DNA of 11,369 nt from a bacterium UBP8_UBA6595 (lineage in GTDB: Bacteria; Margulisbacteria; Marinamargulisbacteria; UBA6595), in the NCBI GenBank assembly GCA_002433595.1, contig DJIL01000016.1, positions 1-11,369 of the forward strand. Direction: 5' to 3'. The stretch's first letter is position 1. Each line of letters begins with the position of its first letter. Shown here piece by piece: positions 1 through 7,482 of the stretch. The notes beneath the pieces were generated by a model, which saw only the letters and a list, made by a program, of their open reading frames with translations, was not told where the DNA came from and did no database searches. The position numbers and the translations under genes are program-made.

Positions 1-1
1 T

Positions 2-394
2 CTTTTCAATAGCTACTTTAGAGCCTCTCAAGCTATTTTAGAGCATCTCACAAATTTGCCAAGGGTGGTGGCAAAAGCGGCACGCCAACTAAACCAAAAT
101 GGGCATTTTTTATCTGCCATACCCTCTGAAGGCGGATTCCTTTGGGGTGCTTCATGGAGAATGACCACAGGGATAGAGTTCTATCTTAAACATAGACTAA
201 ACTATGGAAATTTAATGAGGCATGAGCATATAAACAATTTTTCAGAAATAGAGTGTTTTTTAAAAATTATTTTTCAAAAAGTTCATAAGAAGTATCTAGG
301 CATCAGCGGAAATCTATCTTTCTATCAATTTTTTGAATGCTCTGATCCTAAACTAGAAATCTGTAATGAATTGTTGGGCCTGCAGTCTAAATAA
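2..394 (+). pseudogene. SAM-dependent methyltransferase, C-terminal part; frame broken near left edge
   Basis: The open frame enters from the left edge, and residues reading AILEHLTNLP, then AIPSEGGFLWG and LMRHEHIN, match the C-terminal half of class I SAM-dependent methyltransferases as I know them. A TTG at 56 could serve as a start but lies inside the conserved region, so I treat the gene as 5'-truncated. The fold's usual upstream segment, of the type S-I-A-x-L-E-H-L, is readable at 3-29 in a different frame (FSIATLE), which hits TAG at 39-41. The frame change coincides with a 20-bp tandem duplication at 11-50. Removing one copy fuses the frames into FSIAILEHLTNLP. The gene is visibly richer in A and T than its neighbours and converges on the glycosyltransferase that ends at 423. 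It may be a decayed gene or a switchable one. Its substrate is unknown; surface-polysaccharide loci often carry such enzymes. Confidence 0.6.
11..50. repeat. 20-bp imperfect tandem duplication
   Basis: Copies at 11-30 and 31-50 match at 18 of 20 positions; they differ at 16/36 (C/T) and 25/45 (C/A). The unit is not a multiple of three, so it shifts the methyltransferase frame. Both copies encode a version of the same family motif (ATLEPL in one frame, AILEHL in the other), which supports duplication of coding sequence. Confidence 0.85.
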
Positions 395-422
395 TTAAGG
401 AATTAAACCAAAAAAAATTTAG

Positions 423-1376
423 CTAACTACTGGCGTGATCCCCATAAATTGTATCAATAATATACAACGGTCGCTGTTTGGATTGTTCATAAATACGCGC
501 AATATACTCACCAATAACCCCCAAACAGAGTAATTGAACACCCCCTAACAACAACACTAACAGGACCAACGAGGTCCATCCAGTAATCGTTTTGCTCAAA
601 AAAACATGCTGATATAACGCATAAACGCCATAAATAAACCCCAGGGCACTCGTTAGCACCCCCAACACACCGACGCAGCGCAACGGCATGGAGGAAAATG
701 ACGTAATTCCATCCAACGACAACATCAGCATACGCAATAACGAATACTTTGTCTTCCCCGCATACCGACAATCCCGCTGATACAAAATATGACCCTGCTT
801 GAAACCAATCCAAGGTGTCATGCCACGCAACAACCGATGCTGCTCCGGCATTTGATTCATAATATCCAACACGCGTCGCGAGACCAACCGAAAGTCCCCC
901 ACAGCAATCGGTGTGGGGCTCATTTTATTGAGTATCGCATAAAACAACTGGGCTGTTTTTAATTTAAACCAAGGGGCTCCCAATTGGCGCTCGGGCAACG
1001 CATAGACAACATCGTATCCCGAGGCGTAGTGTTTATATAATGCGATAATGCACTCCGGTGGATGTTGCAAATCCCCATCCATGGTCACAATGGCTTGGCC
1101 TGTTGCAACGGACAACCCCGCTGTAATCGCCAACTGGTGCCCAAAATTACGGGCTAAGTTTACACATCGAACATGGCTCTGTTTCTGGGCATACGCAATC
1201 AACTGTGCCAACGAATCGTCCGTTGAGCCATCATTAACAAAAATTAACTCGCACTCAGATTGAAAGGCAATGCCTGAAGACTCAATGTCTTTAAACACGT
1301 GTTCAAATCGATCAAACAACTCATTGAGCAGAACCGATTCGTTGTAAATGGGAACCACTATTGATAAAACAATCAT
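423..1376 (-). CDS. Polyprenyl-phosphate glycosyltransferase, GT2 family (GtrB/ArnC/DPM1-like)
   Basis: Probable membrane-bound enzyme that transfers a sugar from a nucleotide sugar to undecaprenyl phosphate on the cytoplasmic face. The GT-A domain opens with SIVVPIYNE (residues 5-13), followed by VNDGSTDDS (47-55), ARNFGHQLA (75-83) and the metal-binding region MDGDLQHPPE (99-108). The GKTKYSLLRML stretch and two C-terminal membrane helices (about 233-257 and 268-290) are typical of GtrB, ArnC and YfdH. I choose the ATG at 1376: it gives 317 residues, close to the family norm, starts directly on the first beta strand, and forms an ATGA overlap with the upstream stop. A longer form starting at 1463 would add 29 unrelated residues. 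It is the last gene of the leftward operon. An 8-T run follows the stop on its strand (417-410), but I see no GC-rich hairpin. The sugar cannot be read from the sequence. Confidence 0.9.
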   Translation of the reverse strand: MIVLSIVVPIYNESVLLNELFDRFEHVFKDIESSGIAFQSECELIFVNDGSTDDSLAQLIAYAQKQSHVRCVNLARNFGHQLAITAGLSVATGQAIVTMDGDLQHPPECIIALYKHYASGYDVVYALPERQLGAPWFKLKTAQLFYAILNKMSPTPIAVGDFRLVSRRVLDIMNQMPEQHRLLRGMTPWIGFKQGHILYQRDCRYAGKTKYSLLRMLMLSLDGITSFSSMPLRCVGVLGVLTSALGFIYGVYALYQHVFLSKTITGWTSLVLLVLLLGGVQLLCLGVIGEYIARIYEQSKQRPLYIIDTIYGDHASS

Positions 1377-2839
1377 GGCCCAATCACCCGAATACGCCCA
1401 TAGGCTTGCGTTTGAATACTGTTTGACTGGTACTCCGGAAGCCTCGTTTGCAGCATTGCCCATCGATCGTGTGCAGCATCCAGATTATAGTCTTGGGCGA
1501 CTCCCATTCGACGAACCCCCGTTGTTGGCGATAACACCATCGGAAAGTCAATAACAAGATCCGGATAAACGCCATCACTATCTCCCGATAACCATCGGTC
1601 AATGTGTCCATACTGATTGGGATTGAAAAACCAAAAGTATGGTGTCCCGATAATGCGTTTATTCGCTAAACTATCCCCCAAAACAAGTTCTATTTTTTTC
1701 TGAACCAGCGCAATCGATTCATTCCCTCTGTTTTGGAACAACACATACCCATTTCCAGCAACATTATTCAACAAATAAAGAATTCCAATTCCAAGAATAA
1801 ACCGATGCTTACAACCACTTGTATCAGCAAAAACCCCCATATAAAGCACCAATGCAAGGCTCACACTATATGAAAAATGCATTTTAAAAAATGGATCAAA
1901 TACAACAAACAAGCCCACAAGCGTACCGATTCCCATGATTGACAACCGCTTTAAATCCAGACGATGCGGCGTCACCACCCATGGCAACAGAAAAACCAAA
2001 CTTTCAAAGAGTAAACAGTACAAACGCTTAACCCCCAAAGAATAATCAAACACAAACTGTTTCAATTGCCCACTCCATCCCCACCACCCACCAGCCAATC
2101 GTCCCGACTCACTTTCTTTCACCAAAAAGTCCCAAAAATTAGCATCAGACAATCCCATGAATGCCATTAAAAAAATCACAAAAACACTCGCATTCCCCAA
2201 CACATAGTATATACCGGGCAACCAAGCTCGCGCCTTGACTTGATCCCATACAATCAAACTACCTAAAACAACACCCGGCACAAGCATTGTGGGATGGCAC
2301 CAAAACCCCACCATTGCCATGGCCCCACAGCCAATTAATGCCCCTGTATTTTGCCGATTATTTAGCCAGTTCATATAAAAATACAGCATTGCAAACACAC
2401 AAACTATCGTCATGGATTCGGGTCGAATACGCCTAAAGATAATAAAAAAGTTATTATTCGCTATAAATAAGCTCGCCCCAAAGATTAAGCCTATACTATG
2501 CCGAATATTCACCTGCCACAGGCATCGAAGAAAAACCCCCAAACCAAGAACGCCCAAACAAACACTCAAGAATCGCAACTTAAAAAACGATACCCCCACA
2601 ATCTTCATCCATACGGACATAAGCCATGGATACCCAAATAATAAATCACCACCCCGAAACCCAAACAAGTCATTGTAAATGGACCCATGCATCGCAAGGT
2701 TAAATGCCGTGTTGGCATACCAAGGCTCATCGATAACAACACCCGGGTACCGATCAAGAAAACTAGTATACAAAAGAACCAAAATGCTAGCCATTAAGCC
2801 AAATAAAAGAACCCACGACCATCGTTTTGGATAAATCAT
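1373..2839 (-). CDS. GT-C family membrane glycosyltransferase (PMT/ArnT-like, GT39/GT83 type)
   Basis: Large multi-pass inner-membrane protein of 488 residues. The N-terminus has a cytoplasmic KR pair, a membrane helix (about 8-27), then a loop with VIDEPWYANTA (35-45). The acidic DE pair (37-38) sits where GT-C enzymes place their catalytic aspartate, in the first periplasmic loop. RIRPESM (138-143), just before a helix, is another feature of PMT_2-type proteins. Many hydrophobic segments follow up to about residue 360, then a soluble C-terminal tail. Such enzymes transfer a sugar from a polyprenyl-phosphate carrier to lipid A, glycan or protein in the periplasm. The next gene encodes a likely maker of such a carrier, which supports this. 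The gene overlaps coaX upstream by ATGA and the GtrB-like gene downstream by ATGA. The acceptor is unknown; ArnT itself is longer (about 550 residues), so I give no symbol. Confidence 0.8.
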   Translation of the reverse strand: MIYPKRWSWVLLFGLMASILVLLYTSFLDRYPGVVIDEPWYANTAFNLAMHGSIYNDLFGFRGGDLLFGYPWLMSVWMKIVGVSFFKLRFLSVCLGVLGLGVFLRCLWQVNIRHSIGLIFGASLFIANNNFFIIFRRIRPESMTIVCVFAMLYFYMNWLNNRQNTGALIGCGAMAMVGFWCHPTMLVPGVVLGSLIVWDQVKARAWLPGIYYVLGNASVFVIFLMAFMGLSDANFWDFLVKESESGRLAGGWWGWSGQLKQFVFDYSLGVKRLYCLLFESLVFLLPWVVTPHRLDLKRLSIMGIGTLVGLFVVFDPFFKMHFSYSVSLALVLYMGVFADTSGCKHRFILGIGILYLLNNVAGNGYVLFQNRGNESIALVQKKIELVLGDSLANKRIIGTPYFWFFNPNQYGHIDRWLSGDSDGVYPDLVIDFPMVLSPTTGVRRMGVAQDYNLDAAHDRWAMLQTRLPEYQSNSIQTQAYGRIRVIGP

Positions 2840-3543
2840 ACCAGAAACATTATATCAGAGTCACCCCCCACCGCCGCTAGCCCCTGAAAAATTAAATGAG
2901 GGTCAAAATAATCCAGATCTAGCGCATCGTGAAGCACTGTCATACCCGTTCCCGTGCCAATGATCGCAATGCCCGGGTGCGAGTCTCGATACGCCGAAAT
3001 AAACCCCGATAACGTATACACCGCGCTGCGGTACAAGCCAATTTGAATGGCTTCTTGGGTCGTCTGGCCACAGTAGCTATCTGTTGGCTCCACCCACACA
3101 TCGGGTAATTGCGCCGTGTAGCGATGCAAGGCTTTCGCCGATAACGCCAATCCGGGCAAAATAACCCCCCCTTGGTATGTTCCCTCCACATTCACATAGC
3201 ACAGGGTGGTCGCGGTTCCCGAATCAATCACCAAACAGGCTCCCTGCGCGTGCCGATACCCTGCTAAGGCTGTGGCTAATCGATCCGCGCCCACTTGCTG
3301 GGGCTCTGGAATACCCACGTGAATGTCTGGAATCGTGTCCGAGCTTACAAATAGACATCCCGACTGGTTGGCAAACAATGCGGTACTTTGAGGCACAACC
3401 GACGCCACCACATACCGATCGCTGGTTGGCAACATTGCGAGTGAAAACGCAGGCGTCTGGCACGCCGCCACCGGACCCAATTGACCATTGGTCACCCCAC
3501 ACCACTGGGTCATGGAATTGCCAATATCCACCAATACCGTCAT
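2836..3543 (-). CDS. coaX: Type III pantothenate kinase
   Basis: Cytoplasmic enzyme of the ASKHA fold that phosphorylates pantothenate with ATP, the first step of coenzyme A synthesis. The visible family motifs in order are DIGNS (residues 6-10, phosphate-binding), VGADR (84-88, pantothenate-site region), DSGTATT (107-113, second phosphate motif) and GGVILPG (125-131). IIGTGTG lies near residue 195. At 235 residues it is slightly shorter than most CoaX proteins (about 240-260). The ATG at 3543 forms an ATGA overlap with the murG stop, and its own stop overlaps the next ATG in the same way, so expression is probably translationally coupled. Its place between two cell-envelope glycosyltransferase genes is unusual. 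No key motif is missing, so I expect it to be active. Confidence 0.93.
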   Translation of the reverse strand: MTVLVDIGNSMTQWCGVTNGQLGPVAACQTPAFSLAMLPTSDRYVVASVVPQSTALFANQSGCLFVSSDTIPDIHVGIPEPQQVGADRLATALAGYRHAQGACLVIDSGTATTLCYVNVEGTYQGGVILPGLALSAKALHRYTAQLPDVWVEPTDSYCGQTTQEAIQIGLYRSAVYTLSGFISAYRDSHPGIAIIGTGTGMTVLHDALDLDYFDPHLIFQGLAAVGGDSDIMFLV

Positions 3544-4580
3544 ACCGGTGTATCGTGAACAGCCTGTAAGATAGTATGCACCGCTTGCGTTGCACCCCTA
3601 CCTGAACTGGCCGCCATCGCCGCACGGTAAGCCGATGCCCGCGCCAATACCATCGTCACCATCGCTTGGACTCGATCGGGTGTTAAAGCGGCCTGATCAA
3701 TTACTTCACACATCCCCTTACTTTGAAAGTATCGGGCATTATCAATTTGATCCCCCCGACTGTATTTAGCCGGTAATGGCACCACAATGTGCGGGCATTG
3801 ATAATACCGCAATTCCGATAACGATCCCGCCCCACCCCGACACACGACCACATTCGCCATCGCCAACCAATCGCCAAACCCCTCGGCTATATAATTCACC
3901 GGATAATAACCCGGTTGCGCCTCCGGTAACGGGCCATTGCCGACAACATGCGCCACTTGGAAGTGCGCTAATGCTCGGGGTAGCCAATCCGCAATGCAGG
4001 CGTTAATTGCCGCCGCCCCTAAACTGCCACCAAACACCACCACCACCGGCCGATCTAGTTGAAAGCCACACTGCAAACGCCCCCGGGCGCCATCGCCTTG
4101 CTGAATACCTTGCCGCAATGGAATCCCCGTCACCACCGCTCGATTCGGCCACCGCAATAGATTGCGCGTCTCCGGTACGGCTAAGCAAATCGTCTGCGCC
4201 ATATACTGGGAAATGCGTGTGGTTAAACCGAGTGTCACATCCGATTCGTGGATAATCACCGGAATACGCAACACCCAAGCCGCAATCACAACCGGCAAGG
4301 CCACATACCCTCCCTTTGAAAACACAACCGTTGGCTTCAAGCGCCGCAAATGAAGGAATGCCTGCGCAATCCCAATTAAAACTTTAATCCAATCCAATCC
4401 GTTTTTCAGGCTGAAATACCGGCGCCATTTTCCCGCCATAATGGGGTAAAACGGGTACCCGGCTAATGCCCGAGATTCCACGCTACTATAGCCCCCAATA
4501 TACGCACCGCCCACACGTTCTAATAATGCCATGTTCGGACCAATATGGCCCATCGTACCGCCGCCAGTAAATACAATCAT
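3540..4580 (-). CDS. murG: UDP-GlcNAc : lipid I N-acetylglucosaminyltransferase (MurG), Firmicutes-like subtype
   Basis: Peripheral inner-membrane GT28 enzyme that adds GlcNAc to undecaprenyl-PP-MurNAc-pentapeptide (lipid I) to form lipid II. Motifs in order: GGGTMGH (residues 6-12, lipid-diphosphate loop with the conserved His), FSKGGYVALP (87-96), HESD (111-114, where E. coli has HEQN), GGSLGA (184-189), CRGGAGSLSE (247-256, with the conserved Glu) and RGDQIDNA (275-282, uridine/GlcNAc pocket). HESD, GKWRRYF and RGDQ resemble the Bacillus/Clostridium type rather than the E. coli type. The start at 4580 leads straight into the first strand, as in the family. Its length of 346 residues is normal. 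It is the first gene of a four-gene leftward operon and is not flanked by mur/fts genes here, so it could be the only MurG or a paralogue for another lipid-linked glycan. Confidence 0.9.
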   Translation of the reverse strand: MIVFTGGGTMGHIGPNMALLERVGGAYIGGYSSVESRALAGYPFYPIMAGKWRRYFSLKNGLDWIKVLIGIAQAFLHLRRLKPTVVFSKGGYVALPVVIAAWVLRIPVIIHESDVTLGLTTRISQYMAQTICLAVPETRNLLRWPNRAVVTGIPLRQGIQQGDGARGRLQCGFQLDRPVVVVFGGSLGAAAINACIADWLPRALAHFQVAHVVGNGPLPEAQPGYYPVNYIAEGFGDWLAMANVVVCRGGAGSLSELRYYQCPHIVVPLPAKYSRGDQIDNARYFQSKGMCEVIDQAALTPDRVQAMVTMVLARASAYRAAMAASSGRGATQAVHTILQAVHDTPV

Positions 4581-4619
4581 ATCTATGTACTAGTATATCA
4601 GGTATAGTAATATTAGCGT
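4581..4619. promoter_or_regulatory. 39-bp divergent promoter region, murG / sigma-54 regulator
   Basis: On the minus strand an extended -10 sequence, TGATATACT, lies at 4600-4592 ahead of murG. On the plus strand a -10-like TATAGT lies at 4603-4608 ahead of the regulator. Each hexamer ends 11 nt before its ATG, so both transcripts would start about 5 nt upstream of translation. Neither side has a good -35 box or a Shine-Dalgarno. The two promoters overlap physically and would probably compete for polymerase. Confidence 0.45.
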
Positions 4620-6053
4620 ATGACATCACAAAAACTACCGCATTATCCGCTTGACGACACGCAGCGTCAGGCTATTGTTTCTTGCTGGCTAAAGCAGTTA
4701 TCCCGTAGCCCTCATTTTGCCAGCACAACCCCTCAGTTTCACGAAACATCGCATCAATTTTTAAGCAATGTTTTGCACGCTACGGCCAACAAATCTTACC
4801 CCAGTGTTGATACTGAGGCCCTATCCGAATCCTTTAGTATTTGGCACACCATACTCAGCGATTTGCGAAAAAAGGGCTTTACCACTCGGGACAGCGCTTT
4901 GCTTATTTTTTCATTAAAATCTGGAATTGCTGATTACTTAAATGCAAACCCAAACCCAGCATTGGCTAAAATAACGCCCTTTTTGGACTTGTTCGCACGC
5001 TTGACCTTTGAAATTTATTCGGCTGAGCACGATGACATCGTTCAGCAACAATCCGATCAAATTGCCTATTTGCAAGACCACAAACTCACCCTGTCTTCAA
5101 CCCTATTAGCCAGTCAAAGCCCCACTATGGCAACGGTTTACAAAGCCATTGGCCTAATATTAGAAAACGATGTCACAGTATTGCTACAGGGGGAAAGCGG
5201 CACCGGCAAAGATGTGTTGGCTCGGCTCATTCATAGCAATTCCTCTCGGAAAGGCAAACCGTTTATTACCATAAACTGTGGCGCCATTCCCAAAGACTTA
5301 ATCGAATCCGAACTGTTTGGCCATGAAAAAGGGGCCTTTACCGGCGCAGAAGCAAAGCGATTGGGCAAATTTGAATTAGCCAATGGAGGCACCCTCTTTT
5401 TAGATGAAATTGGCGAGCTGAGCCTCGATTTACAAGTCAAACTCTTGCGTGTCATTCAAAACCGGACCATCGAACGCCTGGGTGGCAGTCAATCCGTACC
5501 CGTGGATGTACGCATTGTCGCTGCAACGCATATTGATTTGGACGCCGCGGTTCACGCTAAAACCTTTAGACTGGACCTGTTCTATCGGCTTAATGTATAC
5601 CCCATTTTAGTTCCCGCATTGCGCAACCGAAATGAAGACATTATCCCCTTAGCTAACTTTTTTATCAAGCTCTATTGTGACCAGTTTAAGTTGCCGCTTA
5701 AATCTCTAGGAAATGATGCAAAAGCCTACTTGCTTAACTACGCGTTTCCGGGCAATATTCGTGAGTTAGAAAATTTAATTCAACGCGCCGTCATCATGAG
5801 TCCAAGTACAATAACCGCCCTAATTTTACAAACCAAGCCGGGTGAATCTCGCCCAATCCCCCTGGCCTTATCAGAGCCACGGGCGGACGCCCCCTCATCA
5901 TCTGAAATTGTTACCCTTGCGGATCTGGAATCAGCGGCTATTCAAGCGGCCTTGAAAAAAAAATCCGGAAACGTTAAACAAACAGCCGATGCCCTTGGAA
6001 TCTCCCGAACGACCCTTTATAATAAAGCCAAACGTTATGAAATACCGCTTTAG
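4620..6053 (+). CDS. Sigma-54-dependent transcriptional regulator (enhancer-binding protein) with RsbRD-like N-terminal region
   Basis: Cytoplasmic bacterial enhancer-binding protein that uses ATP hydrolysis to open sigma-54 RNA polymerase promoters. Residues 1-135 are helical and resemble the RsbRD N-terminal sensor type (a W/L-rich first helix, then RKKGFTTRDSALLIFSLK at 83-100); I infer this from pattern only. No response-regulator receiver, PAS or GAF domain is visible. A charged, Gln-rich linker (about 135-160) may be a coiled coil. The AAA+ domain has Walker A GESGTGKD (191-198, Asp replacing the commoner Glu), the sigma-54 contact loop GAFTGA (238-243), Walker B LFLDEI (259-264), RLDLFYRL (317-324) and FPGNIRELEN (376-385). 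A Fis-type helix-turn-helix closes the protein (about 434-473). It has no clear Shine-Dalgarno. The downstream protease gene starts inside its last codons, so the two are likely co-transcribed. Confidence 0.93.
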   Translation: MTSQKLPHYPLDDTQRQAIVSCWLKQLSRSPHFASTTPQFHETSHQFLSNVLHATANKSYPSVDTEALSESFSIWHTILSDLRKKGFTTRDSALLIFSLKSGIADYLNANPNPALAKITPFLDLFARLTFEIYSAEHDDIVQQQSDQIAYLQDHKLTLSSTLLASQSPTMATVYKAIGLILENDVTVLLQGESGTGKDVLARLIHSNSSRKGKPFITINCGAIPKDLIESELFGHEKGAFTGAEAKRLGKFELANGGTLFLDEIGELSLDLQVKLLRVIQNRTIERLGGSQSVPVDVRIVAATHIDLDAAVHAKTFRLDLFYRLNVYPILVPALRNRNEDIIPLANFFIKLYCDQFKLPLKSLGNDAKAYLLNYAFPGNIRELENLIQRAVIMSPSTITALILQTKPGESRPIPLALSEPRADAPSSSEIVTLADLESAAIQAALKKKSGNVKQTADALGISRTTLYNKAKRYEIPL

Positions 6054-7461
6054 TTCTACCCTGAGTTACTGGCTGGCTGTTGCCTGCATCGCCTGTAGCC
6101 TAGCGTCGGCCACGTCTGCGGCTGTCACTAGTCTTGAAGACTTAAAAGCAACCAGCCGCGCCTTTAATCGTGTGGCTGAAGCCGGGATTGATGCGGTTGT
6201 TAATATTAGCGCGACTCAAAAACACGCCCAGACCCTCCCCAATCAGTCCTCAACAGATCCCTTTGATTTTTTCTTTGGCGACAACTTCTTTAACGAGCAC
6301 TTTCAACAACCGCCCGCCAACCAAACAAGTTTAGGATCGGGTGTTTTAGTCGAAGACAGCGGGTATATTTTAACCAACCACCATGTGATTAGCAATGCCG
6401 CAGACATCACAGTGACCTTGTCTGACAAAAATGAGTTCTCCGCCACACTTGTGGGTAGCGACCCCCGCACCGATGTTGCCGTATTAAAAATTAACCCAAC
6501 AACCAAGCCACTACCCGCCATTACCTTGGGGAATTCGGACGCCTTACATGTCGGGGACTGGGCCATTGCCATTGGGAGCCCCTTTGGGCTGTCTAAATCC
6601 ATGACCGTAGGCATTATTAGTGCCACCGGTCGCTCCAACGTCGGTATTGTAGACTATGAAAACTTCATTCAAACGGATGCCGCAATTAACCCCGGTAATT
6701 CGGGGGGAGCCTTGCTTGATATCGACGGCCGTCTCATTGGCATTAACACGGCTATCTTTACAAAAAGCGGTGGCTACAACGGAATTGGGTTTGCCATTCC
6801 CATTAATTTAGCCAAGAAAGTAATGAGCGACATTATTGCCCATGGGCACGTCATTCGGGGTTGGATTGGCGTTATTATTCAACCCATCACCCCCGATTTA
6901 AGCCAGCAATTAGGGCTGGCCTCCAATGCCGGTGCCCTTATTAGCGACCGTGTTCCCGATGGACCTGCTGATGTGGCTGGCATTCGACAAGGTGATGTCA
7001 TCACCCACATAAACAACCGTCCTATTCGAGATTACCATGACCTGCGTAATCGCATCAGCCAATCCCCCATTGAAACACCCGTTAGCCTAACACTTATTCG
7101 CAAAAAAAAGACCCAAACCGTATCCGTTTTGGTTGCGCGCTTCCCCGATGATGTAGAAAAAATAGCCGCTGTTCATCACCCTGATACCCTGGGAATCCGT
7201 GTTGAAACTATTCAACCCGATACCCACCGCAACCCTAATTTATATGAGCAATCGGGAATCATGATCACCCAAGTCAGCCCCGATGGCCCCGCGGCTGGGG
7301 TATTAGAAACCGGCGATGTATTGCTTGAAATCAACAACACCCGAATTGAAACACTCAGCGACTATACAAAAACAATTGCCACGCTACCGCCTGGTAAAAA
7401 AGTGCTACTATGGATTCGCCGTGGCCGCTATTCCCAATACGTCGTAATTCGGCCGAAGTGA
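6037..7461 (+). CDS. Periplasmic serine endoprotease, DegP/DegQ/MucD (HtrA) family
   Basis: Exported protease and chaperone that degrades misfolded envelope proteins. The chosen ATG at 6037 gives a textbook signal peptide (MKYR, a hydrophobic core, then SATSAA, with cleavage near residues 25-29). A start at 5989 would place 16 polar residues before it. The trypsin-like domain carries the full triad: His116 in TNHHV, Asp146 in DPRTDVAVL and Ser222 in NPGNSGGALLD. An FDFFFGDNFF stretch (about 76-85) matches the LA-loop region of the family. PDZ1 spans about 275-370 and PDZ2 about 390-474. The total of 474 residues equals the usual size of two-PDZ members such as MucD and DegQ. It overlaps the end of the sigma-54 regulator gene by 17 nt in another frame, with no Shine-Dalgarno, so translation is probably coupled to the regulator. 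Confidence 0.93.
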   Translation: MKYRFSSTLSYWLAVACIACSLASATSAAVTSLEDLKATSRAFNRVAEAGIDAVVNISATQKHAQTLPNQSSTDPFDFFFGDNFFNEHFQQPPANQTSLGSGVLVEDSGYILTNHHVISNAADITVTLSDKNEFSATLVGSDPRTDVAVLKINPTTKPLPAITLGNSDALHVGDWAIAIGSPFGLSKSMTVGIISATGRSNVGIVDYENFIQTDAAINPGNSGGALLDIDGRLIGINTAIFTKSGGYNGIGFAIPINLAKKVMSDIIAHGHVIRGWIGVIIQPITPDLSQQLGLASNAGALISDRVPDGPADVAGIRQGDVITHINNRPIRDYHDLRNRISQSPIETPVSLTLIRKKKTQTVSVLVARFPDDVEKIAAVHHPDTLGIRVETIQPDTHRNPNLYEQSGIMITQVSPDGPAAGVLETGDVLLEINNTRIETLSDYTKTIATLPPGKKVLLWIRRGRYSQYVVIRPK

Positions 7462-7482
7462 TTAAGCGACCGACCGCTCCCT

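Noticed and set aside
395..422. Intrinsic terminator between the methyltransferase and GtrB-like genes
   Set aside because: There is a run of 8 A (8 T on the minus strand), but no GC-rich hairpin beside it.
1377..1463. 29-residue N-terminal extension of the GtrB-like protein
   Set aside because: The extension lies in the end of the GT-C gene, has no family resemblance, and the ATG at 1376 forms the same ATGA overlap as the other junctions.
6070..6083. TGGC...TTGC resembling a sigma-54 -24/-12 promoter
   Set aside because: The GG to GC distance is 9 bp rather than the required 10, and it lies inside the protease signal-peptide coding sequence.
6046..6096. Lipoprotein signal (Cys17 or Cys20) in the HtrA-like protease
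   Set aside because: The residues before each Cys (AVA, CIA) do not fit the L-[AS]-[GA]-C lipobox, and a normal cleavage region follows.
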